Shown here: piece after piece, positions 35,263 to 43,423 of the stretch | Layout: every line of letters starts with the position of its first letter | Numbering within the stretch: position 1 is the stretch's first letter | Made by a program: the position numbers and the translations under genes | DNA from: Cytophagales bacterium | GTDB taxonomy: Bacteria > Bacteroidota > Bacteroidia > Cytophagales > Bernardetiaceae | Assembly (NCBI GenBank): GCA_004293815.1 | Contig: RDZD01000011.1 | Location: 62,001 to 126,000, forward strand | Reading direction: 5' to 3' | DNA: 64,000 nucleotides | The notes under the pieces: model-generated | What the model saw: only the letters and a program-made list of their open reading frames with translations | What the model was told of the DNA's origin: nothing | Databases searched by the model: none

Positions 35263-36186
35263 ATGAAAAATTTAATCAAAAAAATATTGAGGGTATTGCT
35301 AGACAAACGCAACTTGAGCTTAGTCAGCAAACAAGATTTGTTAAAAAACAAGCTGCTTTTGGGCACATTATTGGCTAAGCAACTTCATACTCTGCCCATT
35401 AGGCGGTTTCAAGATGCAGAGTTTAGTGTATTTTCACAATGGGGCGATGACGGCCTCATACAGCTTTTGGTGAATGAACTCAAAGACTGCCCTCAAACGT
35501 TTATAGAGTTTGGCGTAGAGAACTACACAGAAGCTAACACGCGTTTTTTGCTGCAACACAACAACTGGCGGGGTCTAATTATGGACGGGTCGGCTGAGAA
35601 TATTGCGTCTATCCAACGAGACCCCATTCATTTTTTATACGGCCTCATAGCCAAGCAATGCTTTATTACTGCCGAAAACATTAACTATGCCATTCAAGAA
35701 AGTGGTTTTAAGGGGCAAATAGGCATTTTACACATAGATATAGATGGCAATGACTACTGGGTGTGGAAGAGCATTACTTGTGTACAACCATGGATTGTTA
35801 TCATGGAGTACAACAGCATTTTTGGTAGTGAAAGAGCTATCACAGTGCCTTACAAAGCTGATTTTATGAGAACTAAGGCGCATCACAGCAATCTCTTTTT
35901 TGGGGCTTCGCTTGCAGCACTCTGCACGCTGGCTGAAGAAAAAGGCTATGCCTTTATTGGTGTCAATAGCCATGGCAACAATGCTTTCTTTGTACGCAAA
36001 GATGTTCTTACACCACTCCTAAGCAGTTTTGTATGCTCCGTACAAGCAGGTTATGAGTTGGCTAAGTTCAAAGAAGAGCGTACATCAGAAGGCGCGCTCA
36101 CCTTCCGAGCACCCGAAGCGGCCTTGCCTAACCTTAAAGGATTACAGGTTTTTAATGTTCTGACTAATTCTCTTGAGCTGCTTTGA
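35263..36186 (+). CDS. FkbM-like methyltransferase-fold protein
   Basis: A 307-residue protein. Blocks such as FSQWGDDGLIQLLV, TFIEFGVENYTEANTRFLL and WRGLIMDGS follow a Rossmann-like order, and ILHIDIDGNDYWVW resembles the acidic segment of FkbM/Methyltransf_21 proteins. The glycine-rich motif I is EFGVEN rather than a classic DxGxGxG, so SAM binding is not certain. Such proteins often sit in surface-glycan gene clusters, but here the neighbours are an M61 peptidase and a SpeD-like gene. The N-terminus is basic and helical without a signal peptide. Confidence 0.6.
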   Translation: MKNLIKKILRVLLDKRNLSLVSKQDLLKNKLLLGTLLAKQLHTLPIRRFQDAEFSVFSQWGDDGLIQLLVNELKDCPQTFIEFGVENYTEANTRFLLQHNNWRGLIMDGSAENIASIQRDPIHFLYGLIAKQCFITAENINYAIQESGFKGQIGILHIDIDGNDYWVWKSITCVQPWIVIMEYNSIFGSERAITVPYKADFMRTKAHHSNLFFGASLAALCTLAEEKGYAFIGVNSHGNNAFFVRKDVLTPLLSSFVCSVQAGYELAKFKEERTSEGALTFRAPEAALPNLKGLQVFNVLTNSLELL

Positions 36187-36373
36187 ACTAAAGCTAGTCT
36201 TTTTTAGACAAAAACTAGAAAAAAATAACCCTCTTGGTGTAATTTAGTGCTCCTAAACTTTGGCAAACGTATAATTTGATTTAATTTTGCAGCCTAGTGC
36301 TCGCCGTATGCAGTTTTGGTTTTGGGGCGAGGGATATTGGCCTTGTTTATCCTTTCAGTATAAAAAAAAACAG

Positions 36374-36784
36374 ATGATTGTAGCTCTTTCGGAAATTCCT
36401 TCGGCTGAAGTTTTACAAGAAAGATTTACTCAAGAAAAATCTTGGGGTCTTTCTACACTCCTCAATCTTTTTGGTTGTAACAACCACAATATTTCGGATA
36501 AAGCTACCATAGAGCGTTATTTGATAGAACTTTGTGACTTACTCAAGGTGACGCGCTTTGGCGATGCACAAGTCATTCACTTTGGCAAAGACCCTCGCAT
36601 TGCGGGCTACTCTGCGTTTCAGTTGATTGAAACCTCTGCCATTTCAGGTCATTTTGTGGAAGAAAACAACACGGCCTATATAGATATTTTTAGCTGCAAA
36701 TATTACGATTACAACATAGCAGCTAGTTTTACAAAAGAGTTTTTCGGTGCAGAACGCTGCGAGATAAGCGTTTATTTGCGCTAA
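36374..36784 (+). CDS. SpeD-like pyruvoyl-dependent decarboxylase homologue
   Basis: A 136-residue protein of the S-adenosylmethionine decarboxylase (SpeD) family. The family start is seen as WGLSTLLNLFGC. Ser88, His93 and Cys108 have the same spacing as Thermotoga Ser63, His68 and Cys83, which form the pyruvoyl group and act in catalysis (ISGHF ... YIDIFSCK). The residue before the serine, Glu in classic enzymes, is Thr87 here. The frame opens at a TTG (36287) with ATG codons at 36308 and 36374; the last fits the family N-terminus and is chosen. Related SpeD homologues have other substrates such as arginine or ornithine, so function is open. It ends 4 bp inside the convergent GNAT gene. No speE is nearby. 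Confidence 0.75.
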   Translation: MIVALSEIPSAEVLQERFTQEKSWGLSTLLNLFGCNNHNISDKATIERYLIELCDLLKVTRFGDAQVIHFGKDPRIAGYSAFQLIETSAISGHFVEENNTAYIDIFSCKYYDYNIAASFTKEFFGAERCEISVYLR

Positions 36785-37614
36785 AAGCCAGTCGTCCAGA
36801 TTTGTGTTTCGTGGGTGTAAACAAAGCCTAGTCTTGTGAGGGCTTCTTGGCATCGCGTATTTTGCGCTTGCGTATTTGCATAAGCATAATGACAGCCCTC
36901 TTTGTGTGCACGATGCAGTATTTCAGTAAGGATCTTAAAAAAACATCCTTTGCTCAAGCTTGCACCCACTTGTGGCACTACGGTTTGCCATACTTGGTAC
37001 TGGTTATAAGCCACAAAAGCTTTATCATCAGGCTTTTGTGGCACAAGTACGCCTGTACAAAAACCCCTCAAGGCAGCTGAGGCGTAGCCTGCTAAATAGG
37101 CATCGGCTTGTTCTTGAGAAAAAAGTGGCTCTGCGTGATGTCTATCATGTGCATTACGCGCTTTAACGGCCCAGTCCATCAGAGCAGTTTCATCTTCTAA
37201 TGTGGCCAAACGCAAACTGGGATTGGCTTCAAAACCCTGTAAATACCTGTGCGCATAATGCCAACGGGTTTCCACAAGCTTGAACCCAAGACGACGAAGC
37301 CAAGCAAAGCGGGAAAAATGTTCTTGCCACTCTCCGTACATATACACACGCGAAGATTTCAGAAATGACTGAAACTCTTCCACTGGCAAGTTTGGCGCAG
37401 CATTATCATCAAACACAAGTTCCTTTACACGCCAAACAGGTCTTTGATAATGGGTCGTTTCATAAGCTTCTGGCTTAAAAAGCAAATCAAAACCTGTAAA
37501 CTCTTGCTTTTCTGTATCTTTTAACCATGCCCTCAGCTGAGTCTGACGATACAGTTCATTCAGTGCAAGGTCTTGAATTGCATAGGCAAAAGGATGAACT
37601 ACGATGTTTTGCAT
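36781..37614 (-). CDS. GNAT-fold N-acetyltransferase
   Basis: A 277-residue protein. The C-terminal 150 residues have GNAT character: a loop with LSKGCFFKILTEILHRAHKEG (helix alpha-3 region), YANTQAQNTRCQEALTRLG (the N...N..A....LGF end motif) and a final FVYTHETQIW strand. The N-terminal half is unusual for a small GNAT and may be a second, degenerate GNAT domain, as in WecD-type sugar N-acetyltransferases. The acetyl acceptor is unknown. It overlaps the convergent SpeD-like gene by 4 bp. Confidence 0.7.
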   Translation of the reverse strand: MQNIVVHPFAYAIQDLALNELYRQTQLRAWLKDTEKQEFTGFDLLFKPEAYETTHYQRPVWRVKELVFDDNAAPNLPVEEFQSFLKSSRVYMYGEWQEHFSRFAWLRRLGFKLVETRWHYAHRYLQGFEANPSLRLATLEDETALMDWAVKARNAHDRHHAEPLFSQEQADAYLAGYASAALRGFCTGVLVPQKPDDKAFVAYNQYQVWQTVVPQVGASLSKGCFFKILTEILHRAHKEGCHYAYANTQAQNTRCQEALTRLGFVYTHETQIWTTGF

Positions 37615-37632
37615 AGACTTTACTACAGGAGT

Positions 37633-37681
37633 AAAAAAATGTACCTCTAATTGCTGCCCAAAAGCTGCAAGAAGAGGTACA
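37633..37681 (-). terminator. Terminator after the DUF6252-like gene
   Basis: On the minus strand TGTACCTCT pairs with AGAGGTACA, with a further GCAGC/GCTGC pairing in the loop, followed by TTTTTTT. It lies 22 bp after the stop of the DUF6252-like gene, before the GNAT gene. Confidence 0.8.
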
Positions 37682-37703
37682 AAATTATTTTAAAAGTCTG
37701 TTT

Positions 37704-38210
37704 TTATTCCAAAGGCAAACGGAACTGGCCAGTTGTAGCACTTACACTACCCGTAGAGTCGCCAAAGCTCAGCTCAAACGTGCCCACCATGTCTACCACG
37801 CCGTTGCTGTAGCGACGAATATCGGTAATGACAACAGTACCGCTTTTGCATGGCATCGGAGTATTGCCAAAGCGATTGGCTTTAAAAGAGGCATAAACAG
37901 CCGTAGAGTCGCCCTCTGCAATTGTGAAGGTTTCAGGTATGCCCTGTGCTTTTTTGATAACGACTTCAATGGTGGAGGTGTCGTTTTTATCTTCACCATA
38001 AAGCACCAAGCCTTTATAAGGGATGTCGCGCATAAAGCTTGTACGTGGAAACTTGTAATTTCTGGTTGTTATCCAAGGTTGGCCGTCCACAAGCGCGTAC
38101 ATGAAATAGCCACGTGGATCTACGGGATTGATGTCGTTTCTGCCACAAGAGGCCAAGGCTGCTACTGTGAGCAATGCAAAAATGGTATAAATAAGGGAAG
38201 TGAGGCGCAT
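37704..38210 (-). CDS. DUF6252-like lipoprotein
   Basis: A 168-residue lipoprotein with lipobox LASC (Cys about 22). The mature part has GYFMYALVDGQPWITT, SGTVVITDIRRYSNGVVDMVGTFEL-like strands and TTGQFRLPLE at the end. This matches the common Bacteroidota pattern of DUF6252 (a beta-sandwich with an early VNGxxW and a late TxGxF). The function is unknown. It stands alone, with its own terminator. Confidence 0.75.
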   Translation of the reverse strand: MRLTSLIYTIFALLTVAALASCGRNDINPVDPRGYFMYALVDGQPWITTRNYKFPRTSFMRDIPYKGLVLYGEDKNDTSTIEVVIKKAQGIPETFTIAEGDSTAVYASFKANRFGNTPMPCKSGTVVITDIRRYSNGVVDMVGTFELSFGDSTGSVSATTGQFRLPLE

Positions 38211-38330
38211 AATCGAACTTGTTTGTTTTGGAAACTTCTTGAAAAGAAATTTTGGTTTCTTTAGAAAGCCTTACAACGCTTAAACGTGTGAGCTTTCATT
38301 TTATTACTTTTTTAGAAGCAGAGCTTTGTA

Positions 38331-39311
38331 TTATTTGATAAGTCTGTATCCAACATTAGCCACTACCCAGCTTTTACCCCACTCCTCCTTTTCGTCATCA
38401 GACCATAGCTCGGGATAGAAAATAATGCGCTGAAAACGTGGTGGGAGGTATTGTTGCCAGTTTGTGCCGCCTGTAGCCTCTACAGACTTTTCGGCGCGCG
38501 CCAAATAACGTACAGCAGATTTGTAGTGCGAAAGACACCAGTCAATATTGAGCAAAGCATCTAAATTACGCAGTTCGGATTTTATGCTGTCTTTTTGGGG
38601 CGAATCCTGAAAACGATTGCGAAAGATGGCATAGAGGTTGTTGTTTTTGCAACGCTGAGCAAGATTTACCAGCAAATCGGAATACTTCTCCTCAAACTGG
38701 GTCAGAGTAAGCGTCTTTTTGCCCGTGCTCATTTCTGTCGCACCGCGCTTCCAGTAGATGCTTCCGTACATTTCGGCAACGCTTGTTTGCTCATTAAATC
38801 TAGGACGCTGCTCATGCTCCACTAAATTAATCAAGTCAGTAGAAAAAATTTCTATTTGGCGATATTGGGCAGACTGAAAGCCACTTGCTGGCAAAAGGCT
38901 CATACGGAACTTCAGAAACTGCTCAGGAGCCATACCGTCCACCATCACATCGAAGGAATGCACCAGATGCTTGAGATAGCGCGTTACACGGCCTAGTTTT
39001 GTTAAAAATGTTTCATCAGAAAGCGCATTGTCAGACACCACTTGTTCCATCTCCCAAATAATAGCCTTGAAATACAGCTCGGTTATTTGGTGATAAATGA
39101 TAAAAATCATCTCATCGGGAATAGCCGTTCTGGGGGTTTGAAGCGTTAAAAGCGTGTCTATACGCGAATAGTTCCAATATGTGAGATAATCTGCATGAAG
39201 TAACCCTTCCAAATAGCTCACCAAGCTCTGTCCGCTTGCCTCATATTTATCAGCAAGAGCCTGAATTTTTTCTGCTATAAGCTCGTTCTCTTTGGGATCT
39301 TTTGAATACAT
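38331..39311 (-). CDS. kynA: Tryptophan 2,3-dioxygenase
   Basis: A 326-residue heme enzyme that opens the indole ring of tryptophan to N-formylkynurenine, the first step of the kynurenine route. Family blocks are the heme ligand region FIIYHQITELYFK, LLPASGFQSAQYRQIE and the final WLSH-like DWCLSHYKSAVRYLARAEKS with TGGTNWQQYLP. The N-terminus is slightly longer than in Xanthomonas TDO. No other kynurenine gene is nearby. It is on the same strand as, and 53 bp after, the STAS gene, so it may be cotranscribed with fur and STAS. Confidence 0.93.
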   Translation of the reverse strand: MYSKDPKENELIAEKIQALADKYEASGQSLVSYLEGLLHADYLTYWNYSRIDTLLTLQTPRTAIPDEMIFIIYHQITELYFKAIIWEMEQVVSDNALSDETFLTKLGRVTRYLKHLVHSFDVMVDGMAPEQFLKFRMSLLPASGFQSAQYRQIEIFSTDLINLVEHEQRPRFNEQTSVAEMYGSIYWKRGATEMSTGKKTLTLTQFEEKYSDLLVNLAQRCKNNNLYAIFRNRFQDSPQKDSIKSELRNLDALLNIDWCLSHYKSAVRYLARAEKSVEATGGTNWQQYLPPRFQRIIFYPELWSDDEKEEWGKSWVVANVGYRLIK

Positions 39312-39364
39312 CTGTAGTTGGGTTTTGAGAATGAATAAAGCTTTGTGGAAGATTTTAGGGTATT

Positions 39365-39712
39365 TTAAAGCTTTGTCTTGAGTTCATTGACAGCAGCTTC
39401 TATACTTGCGACAGTCGTAAAAATGCCATTGAGCTTGGTAATGAGCAGCAGCTTTTCGGCTTGTTGCGAGGGCTTAACGAGCAGCATTTCTCCGCCACTG
39501 TTTCTAAACTTGGTCAGCATACGAATGAGTACACTTAAGCCAGTACTATTCATGTAGTTAATTTGTGATATTTCGGCAGCACAGAGAGTTTTGCCTTCAT
39601 CTATTTGCTTTTGGATGGTGGCAAAAATATCGTTTTCGTCAGCTGTGCCCAAAAGATCGCCTTTCATATTGATGACAATCACGCCATCCGTTATGTCTAT
39701 TTTGTATTCCAT
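39365..39712 (-). CDS. STAS-domain protein (anti-sigma factor antagonist-like)
   Basis: A 115-residue single STAS domain. The phosphorylatable serine lies in INYMNSTGLSVLIRM, the position used in SpoIIAA-type anti-anti-sigma factors. Such proteins are switched by Ser/Thr kinases and reset by SpoIIE-type phosphatases. A SpoIIE-domain sensor is encoded at 27-30 kb in this window. No sigma factor or anti-sigma kinase is adjacent. The gene lies 19 bp after fur and 53 bp before the dioxygenase gene. Confidence 0.85.
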   Translation of the reverse strand: MEYKIDITDGVIVINMKGDLLGTADENDIFATIQKQIDEGKTLCAAEISQINYMNSTGLSVLIRMLTKFRNSGGEMLLVKPSQQAEKLLLITKLNGIFTTVASIEAAVNELKTKL

Positions 39713-39731
39713 GAGTTAAATTTAAGGATTT

Positions 39732-40214
39732 TTATACGTCGCTTGAAGTTTTCTGTGGTGCGTTTTCGCAATTAACTTTCGTGCATTTTCCATAAAAAAC
39801 GAGCGAGTGATGTGAAATTTCAAAGTTTAAAAGCTGCCCTACCATATTTTGAATATTCTGGATTCGTGGGTCACAAAACTCCACTACTTTGTAGCATTCG
39901 GTGCAAATCAGGTGGTCATGTTGCTTATAGCCATAGCTTTTTTCATACATGGCCATATTTTTCCCAAACTGGTGTTTAGCAACAAGACTACATTCTACAA
40001 GCAAATCCAATGTGTTGTATACCGTGGCGCGACTCACTTGGTAGTTCTTGTTCTTCATGCTCAGATACAAGGACTCTACCTCAAAATGATCATTTCGAGA
40101 GTAGATTTCTTCTAAAATGGCAAATCTTTCAGGAGTTTTTCTTAGATTTTTATTCTCTAAATAGGCCATAAAAATTCGCTTGATGTCTTCGTTGAGTGTG
40201 CTCAAAGTGCCCAT
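39732..40214 (-). CDS. fur: Fur family metal-dependent transcription regulator
   Basis: A 160-residue regulator. The N-terminal winged helix contains [14 protein letters not shown] and the recognition region [13 protein letters not shown]. The C-terminal dimerisation domain has [17 protein letters not shown] (metal-binding His and a CxxC) and a second cysteine pair near CTKVNCEN, probably the structural zinc site. Fur, PerR and Zur cannot be separated with confidence; the sequence is compatible with Fur or PerR. The ATG is at 40214. Confidence 0.9.
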   Translation of the reverse strand: MGTLSTLNEDIKRIFMAYLENKNLRKTPERFAILEEIYSRNDHFEVESLYLSMKNKNYQVSRATVYNTLDLLVECSLVAKHQFGKNMAMYEKSYGYKQHDHLICTECYKVVEFCDPRIQNIQNMVGQLLNFEISHHSLVFYGKCTKVNCENAPQKTSSDV

Positions 40215-40535
40215 GTACCTGGTTTAGCTAGAATGATGCGGCAAAATAGCGAGTTTCTTCAAAAAAAAAAACTTATGTTGTCTAACAAAGCATTTTTTTG
40301 TCCTCAAAGTGCTGGAAAAAACAATCGCTTAAGACAATGTACAAACTGATGAACAAAAAGATAAGACAAAGCAATTTGCGATTTTTCAGTCTGCTAAAAT
40401 TTGTAAAACAATAAAAATATTGAGCCTTAGTGTTCGCCTTAGTCCATGAACACCACTCCAATAGGACTAAATTTGAACACTAGGCTCAATTTCTTTGGCT
40501 AGAAAGAACTTTCCTGAGGGCTTCTAGCTGCTTTT
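40215..40535. other. Intergenic region with a nested inverted repeat
   Basis: About 320 bp between fur and the TonB receptor gene. It contains the long inverted repeat at 40419-40490 and a run of A residues near 40260. No gene was seen. Confidence 0.55.
40419..40490 (-). terminator. Large nested hairpin, probable terminator of the TonB receptor gene
   Basis: The outer arms ATTGAGCCTTAGTGTTC and GAACACTAGGCTCAAT are complementary with one bulged base. Inner arms TTAGTCC and GGACTAA pair inside. On the minus strand the hairpin is followed by ATTTTTATTG, as expected after the TonB receptor gene ending at 40536. The nested shape is larger than an ordinary terminator. Confidence 0.6.
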
Positions 40536-42977
40536 TTAGCGTATATTAACTCGATTCTTTTCTTCATCAGCCGCACTTTTTTGTCTTATCTTAAGTAAAT
40601 TGCCTTTTCTGAAATTGTAAGAAAAACTCAACATCAAAGCGCGTGTATCTAGCGTATTGGTAAAGCTGGCTGTGGCTTGTCCAAGAGCTTTTATGTCGCC
40701 ACCCATTTTGAAAGTATAGAAGATATCGCTAAAGCTGAGCTTAAAACTGCCGCGGTTTTTCCAAACACTTTTCTGCGCAGTAAATCCCACACGTCCCAAA
40801 GGAATTGTGATAAACTGAGCCGAATAGGCACTGCTCTGGTAGTAACCACTGAGTTCAGCAGACCAACCCTTACCCAGTACAAACTGATTAATCCAGTTTA
40901 CTGCGCCATAAGTGCCATTATTGACGAGCTTCTGGCCGTAGATAAGCGAGCTGAAGCGGCTATTGGTTAGCTCGCCATAAATTTGAGCGGTCCACCAAGC
41001 AGTAAAGCTCAGTTGCCCACTCACTGAAAGCGACAGCGTATTTTGTGTGCCAATGTTGCCAGGACGGCTGAAGAAAAAATTACCGCCAAGCTCTATGGTT
41101 TCTGTAATCATGTCGTTTACAAAACTATAGTTCAGAGAGGTGACGAGAAAACCTTTATAGGCGTGCGTAAGCCCCACGTTATGCGCAAAAGTGGGCACAA
41201 GAAACGGATTACCTGAGTAAATCGTAAACCTATCCATGGGGTAGCTGAAAGGGTTCAGGTCTTGGTAGTTAGGTCTGGTAATGCGGCGGCCGTATGACAG
41301 ATTCATTTGGTGGTGTCCTAAACTGTCAAGTACATAATTTAGATAGAGAGTGGGGAAAATATTGGTGTAACTTCTTGTAAATGAAGAGTCTTGCTTAGTT
41401 GGGTTACCGTACTGCAAACCTTCTATATTGGTGTTCTCGAGTCGTAAACCAGCCTGAACGCCCAGTTTGCCATACTGTTTTTGAGTGCTCAAATACGCTG
41501 CATTGATTTGCTCGTTATAGTTAAAGTAGTTGCTTAGCTCGTAATTTGGTCTTATTTCATTATCAAACCTGTTAAAAAACTCAGCGGTGTTGTTGGCTTT
41601 TACTTGGCTAGTCTTTACACCAAAATCAAGTTGAGCTTTCCCTATTGGTTTTTTATAGTCTGCTTTTCCGCTCCAAATCTGAATAGTGGCGGGCAGGTTG
41701 CTAAGCAAGTCGCTTTCCACTGTTTCAGAGCCATTGGCGCGTTTTACCTTATTGCTCAGACTTTGATCTATGGCAGAAGTAAACACCAAATAATCAGCAC
41801 TTAATATCAATTCTTCTTGTTTATTTACCTGATAAGTGTAATTAAGATTCAGACTCTGGTTAGACCATTGTCTGTCGCTCAAACTCAAACCGATATTGGT
41901 GGAGTCGAGTGTTCCTTTGCGTCCCATCAAAAGAGCGTTATTGATTGTAGTCACATCGTTAGCATCATGGCCATAACTACCCACAATCCCGATAGTGGAT
42001 TTTTTATTCAAGTAATAATCCATGCCTAAACGCAGACTATGGTTGTCACGGCGTTCTTTAAGAAATGAATTTTGTTTGAATTGAGAGTTTAGTTCGCCAC
42101 GCTCGTTCAAATAATTGCGTTCGATATCAATATCCTGAAACTGTCTCGTGATGTTAAAGGACGCACTAGCAAAGATGTTCAGTTTGTTGATGCGGTAGTT
42201 AAGATTAGCATTGTTGTTTGTACGGCCATAAAAGCCCTGCCGTGCTGAAATTGTCAAACCGCCATTAAAGCCTTTTTGCGTATTTTTCTTGAGTTTGATA
42301 TTGACTACCCCCCCGCTGCCAGCCGCATCAAAGTGCGCTGGTGGGTTATCCATGAGCTCTATAAGCTCTACACTACCAGACGGTAAGCCTCTTAAATATC
42401 CCACTAATGCGTCTGCACTCATGTAGCTAGGCTTTCCGTCCACAAAAACCATTACACCAGCTTTACCTTTATATGTAATCACACCATTTTCGTCTACGCG
42501 CAAGCCAGGAGCCTTTTCTAAGACTTCTAGTGTACTTAAACCCGTGTTACTGATAAGAGCTTCAGGGATCAGCGTAATTCTATCGGCTTTGTATTCTACG
42601 AATCTTTTCTTTTGAACCACAGCCACACCAGCTAGCTCGGTGGCTGTGTTGATTTTCAGGGGCGGAAGCTCTACTGTAGAGCCAGCAGAAGTCAGCTCAA
42701 AAGCAGGAGATTTTGGGCTCTGCTCATTACCAAAACTAACCATAACTTGGTATATGCCAGGCTGAATACCTTCAAACATAAAAACACCTGTGGTATCAGA
42801 AATAGCTACTTTATAGAGGCTAGAATCTTGAGCTTTGAGCAATAAGACAGAGGCAAAATTGACGGGTTGTCCGTTCTCATCGCAAACACTTCCTTTTATA
42901 TTTTGCGCTGTGGCATTGTAAAAAGCCAGAAGAGATACTAAAAAAGAGATAAAAAAAGTACTTAAGATAGGCTTCAT
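40536..42977 (-). CDS. TonB-dependent receptor, outer-membrane beta-barrel family
   Basis: An 813-residue outer-membrane protein. The signal peptide ends near NATAQ. A carboxypeptidase-regulatory-like domain follows (KGSVCDENGQPVNFASVLLL), then a plug domain (TLEVLEKAPGLRVDENGVIT, GKPSYMSADALVGYLRGLPS) and a beta-barrel ending YNFRKGNLLKIR. This 'OMP_b-brl_3' form lacks a SusD partner, so it is more likely a small-ligand or metal-complex receptor than a glycan one. The nearby Fur gene suggests iron but does not prove it. The ATG at 42977 is preferred over a TTG nine codons upstream. Confidence 0.88.
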   Translation of the reverse strand: MKPILSTFFISFLVSLLAFYNATAQNIKGSVCDENGQPVNFASVLLLKAQDSSLYKVAISDTTGVFMFEGIQPGIYQVMVSFGNEQSPKSPAFELTSAGSTVELPPLKINTATELAGVAVVQKKRFVEYKADRITLIPEALISNTGLSTLEVLEKAPGLRVDENGVITYKGKAGVMVFVDGKPSYMSADALVGYLRGLPSGSVELIELMDNPPAHFDAAGSGGVVNIKLKKNTQKGFNGGLTISARQGFYGRTNNNANLNYRINKLNIFASASFNITRQFQDIDIERNYLNERGELNSQFKQNSFLKERRDNHSLRLGMDYYLNKKSTIGIVGSYGHDANDVTTINNALLMGRKGTLDSTNIGLSLSDRQWSNQSLNLNYTYQVNKQEELILSADYLVFTSAIDQSLSNKVKRANGSETVESDLLSNLPATIQIWSGKADYKKPIGKAQLDFGVKTSQVKANNTAEFFNRFDNEIRPNYELSNYFNYNEQINAAYLSTQKQYGKLGVQAGLRLENTNIEGLQYGNPTKQDSSFTRSYTNIFPTLYLNYVLDSLGHHQMNLSYGRRITRPNYQDLNPFSYPMDRFTIYSGNPFLVPTFAHNVGLTHAYKGFLVTSLNYSFVNDMITETIELGGNFFFSRPGNIGTQNTLSLSVSGQLSFTAWWTAQIYGELTNSRFSSLIYGQKLVNNGTYGAVNWINQFVLGKGWSAELSGYYQSSAYSAQFITIPLGRVGFTAQKSVWKNRGSFKLSFSDIFYTFKMGGDIKALGQATASFTNTLDTRALMLSFSYNFRKGNLLKIRQKSAADEEKNRVNIR

Positions 42978-43423
42978 GGGCAGGGCTTTTGCTTTTTTGT
43001 ACAAATATCAGTACAAAGCCTTGCCTCGCGGTTGTCAAATCCTGCTAATTCCTCAAGTTCTGAAAGCTTAAACCATTCATCGAAGTCTACACGTGTTTGG
43101 GAGAACTCATTATCTTTCTTTTGTCTCTTCTGCACTTTAATAGTGTACTACCTTGCAGTTTTGACAAGTGATGAAGCCCTTAGGAAAAGTGTCATAGGTC
43201 AGCCAATACACCATAATGCAAGTATAGTTTTCAACAATTAATCAAAATAAGGATTTATCCTGCCTGGTTTTATAACCAAAAGCTTAGACAAATACTTTCA
43301 ATTTATGAGAGAGGCAAAATCTCAAAAAAAGACAAAAAAAAATTGCCAAAATTATAGTAATTACCCTTGCTTATTTTTAGATTTGCGCATCACTTACTCA
43401 AGCAAAACTCCTCATTCATCACA
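42978..43423. other. Intergenic, divergent promoter region
   Basis: About 445 bp between the TonB receptor gene and the giant protease gene. A 69-codon frame at 43032-43241 is low-complexity and not convincing. The only promoter-like item is TAGATTTG at 43378-43385, without a matching -33 box. Confidence 0.5.

Noticed and set aside
43032-43241. 69-codon plus-strand frame
   Set aside because: Serine-rich low-complexity start, no homologue-like pattern, between two clear genes.
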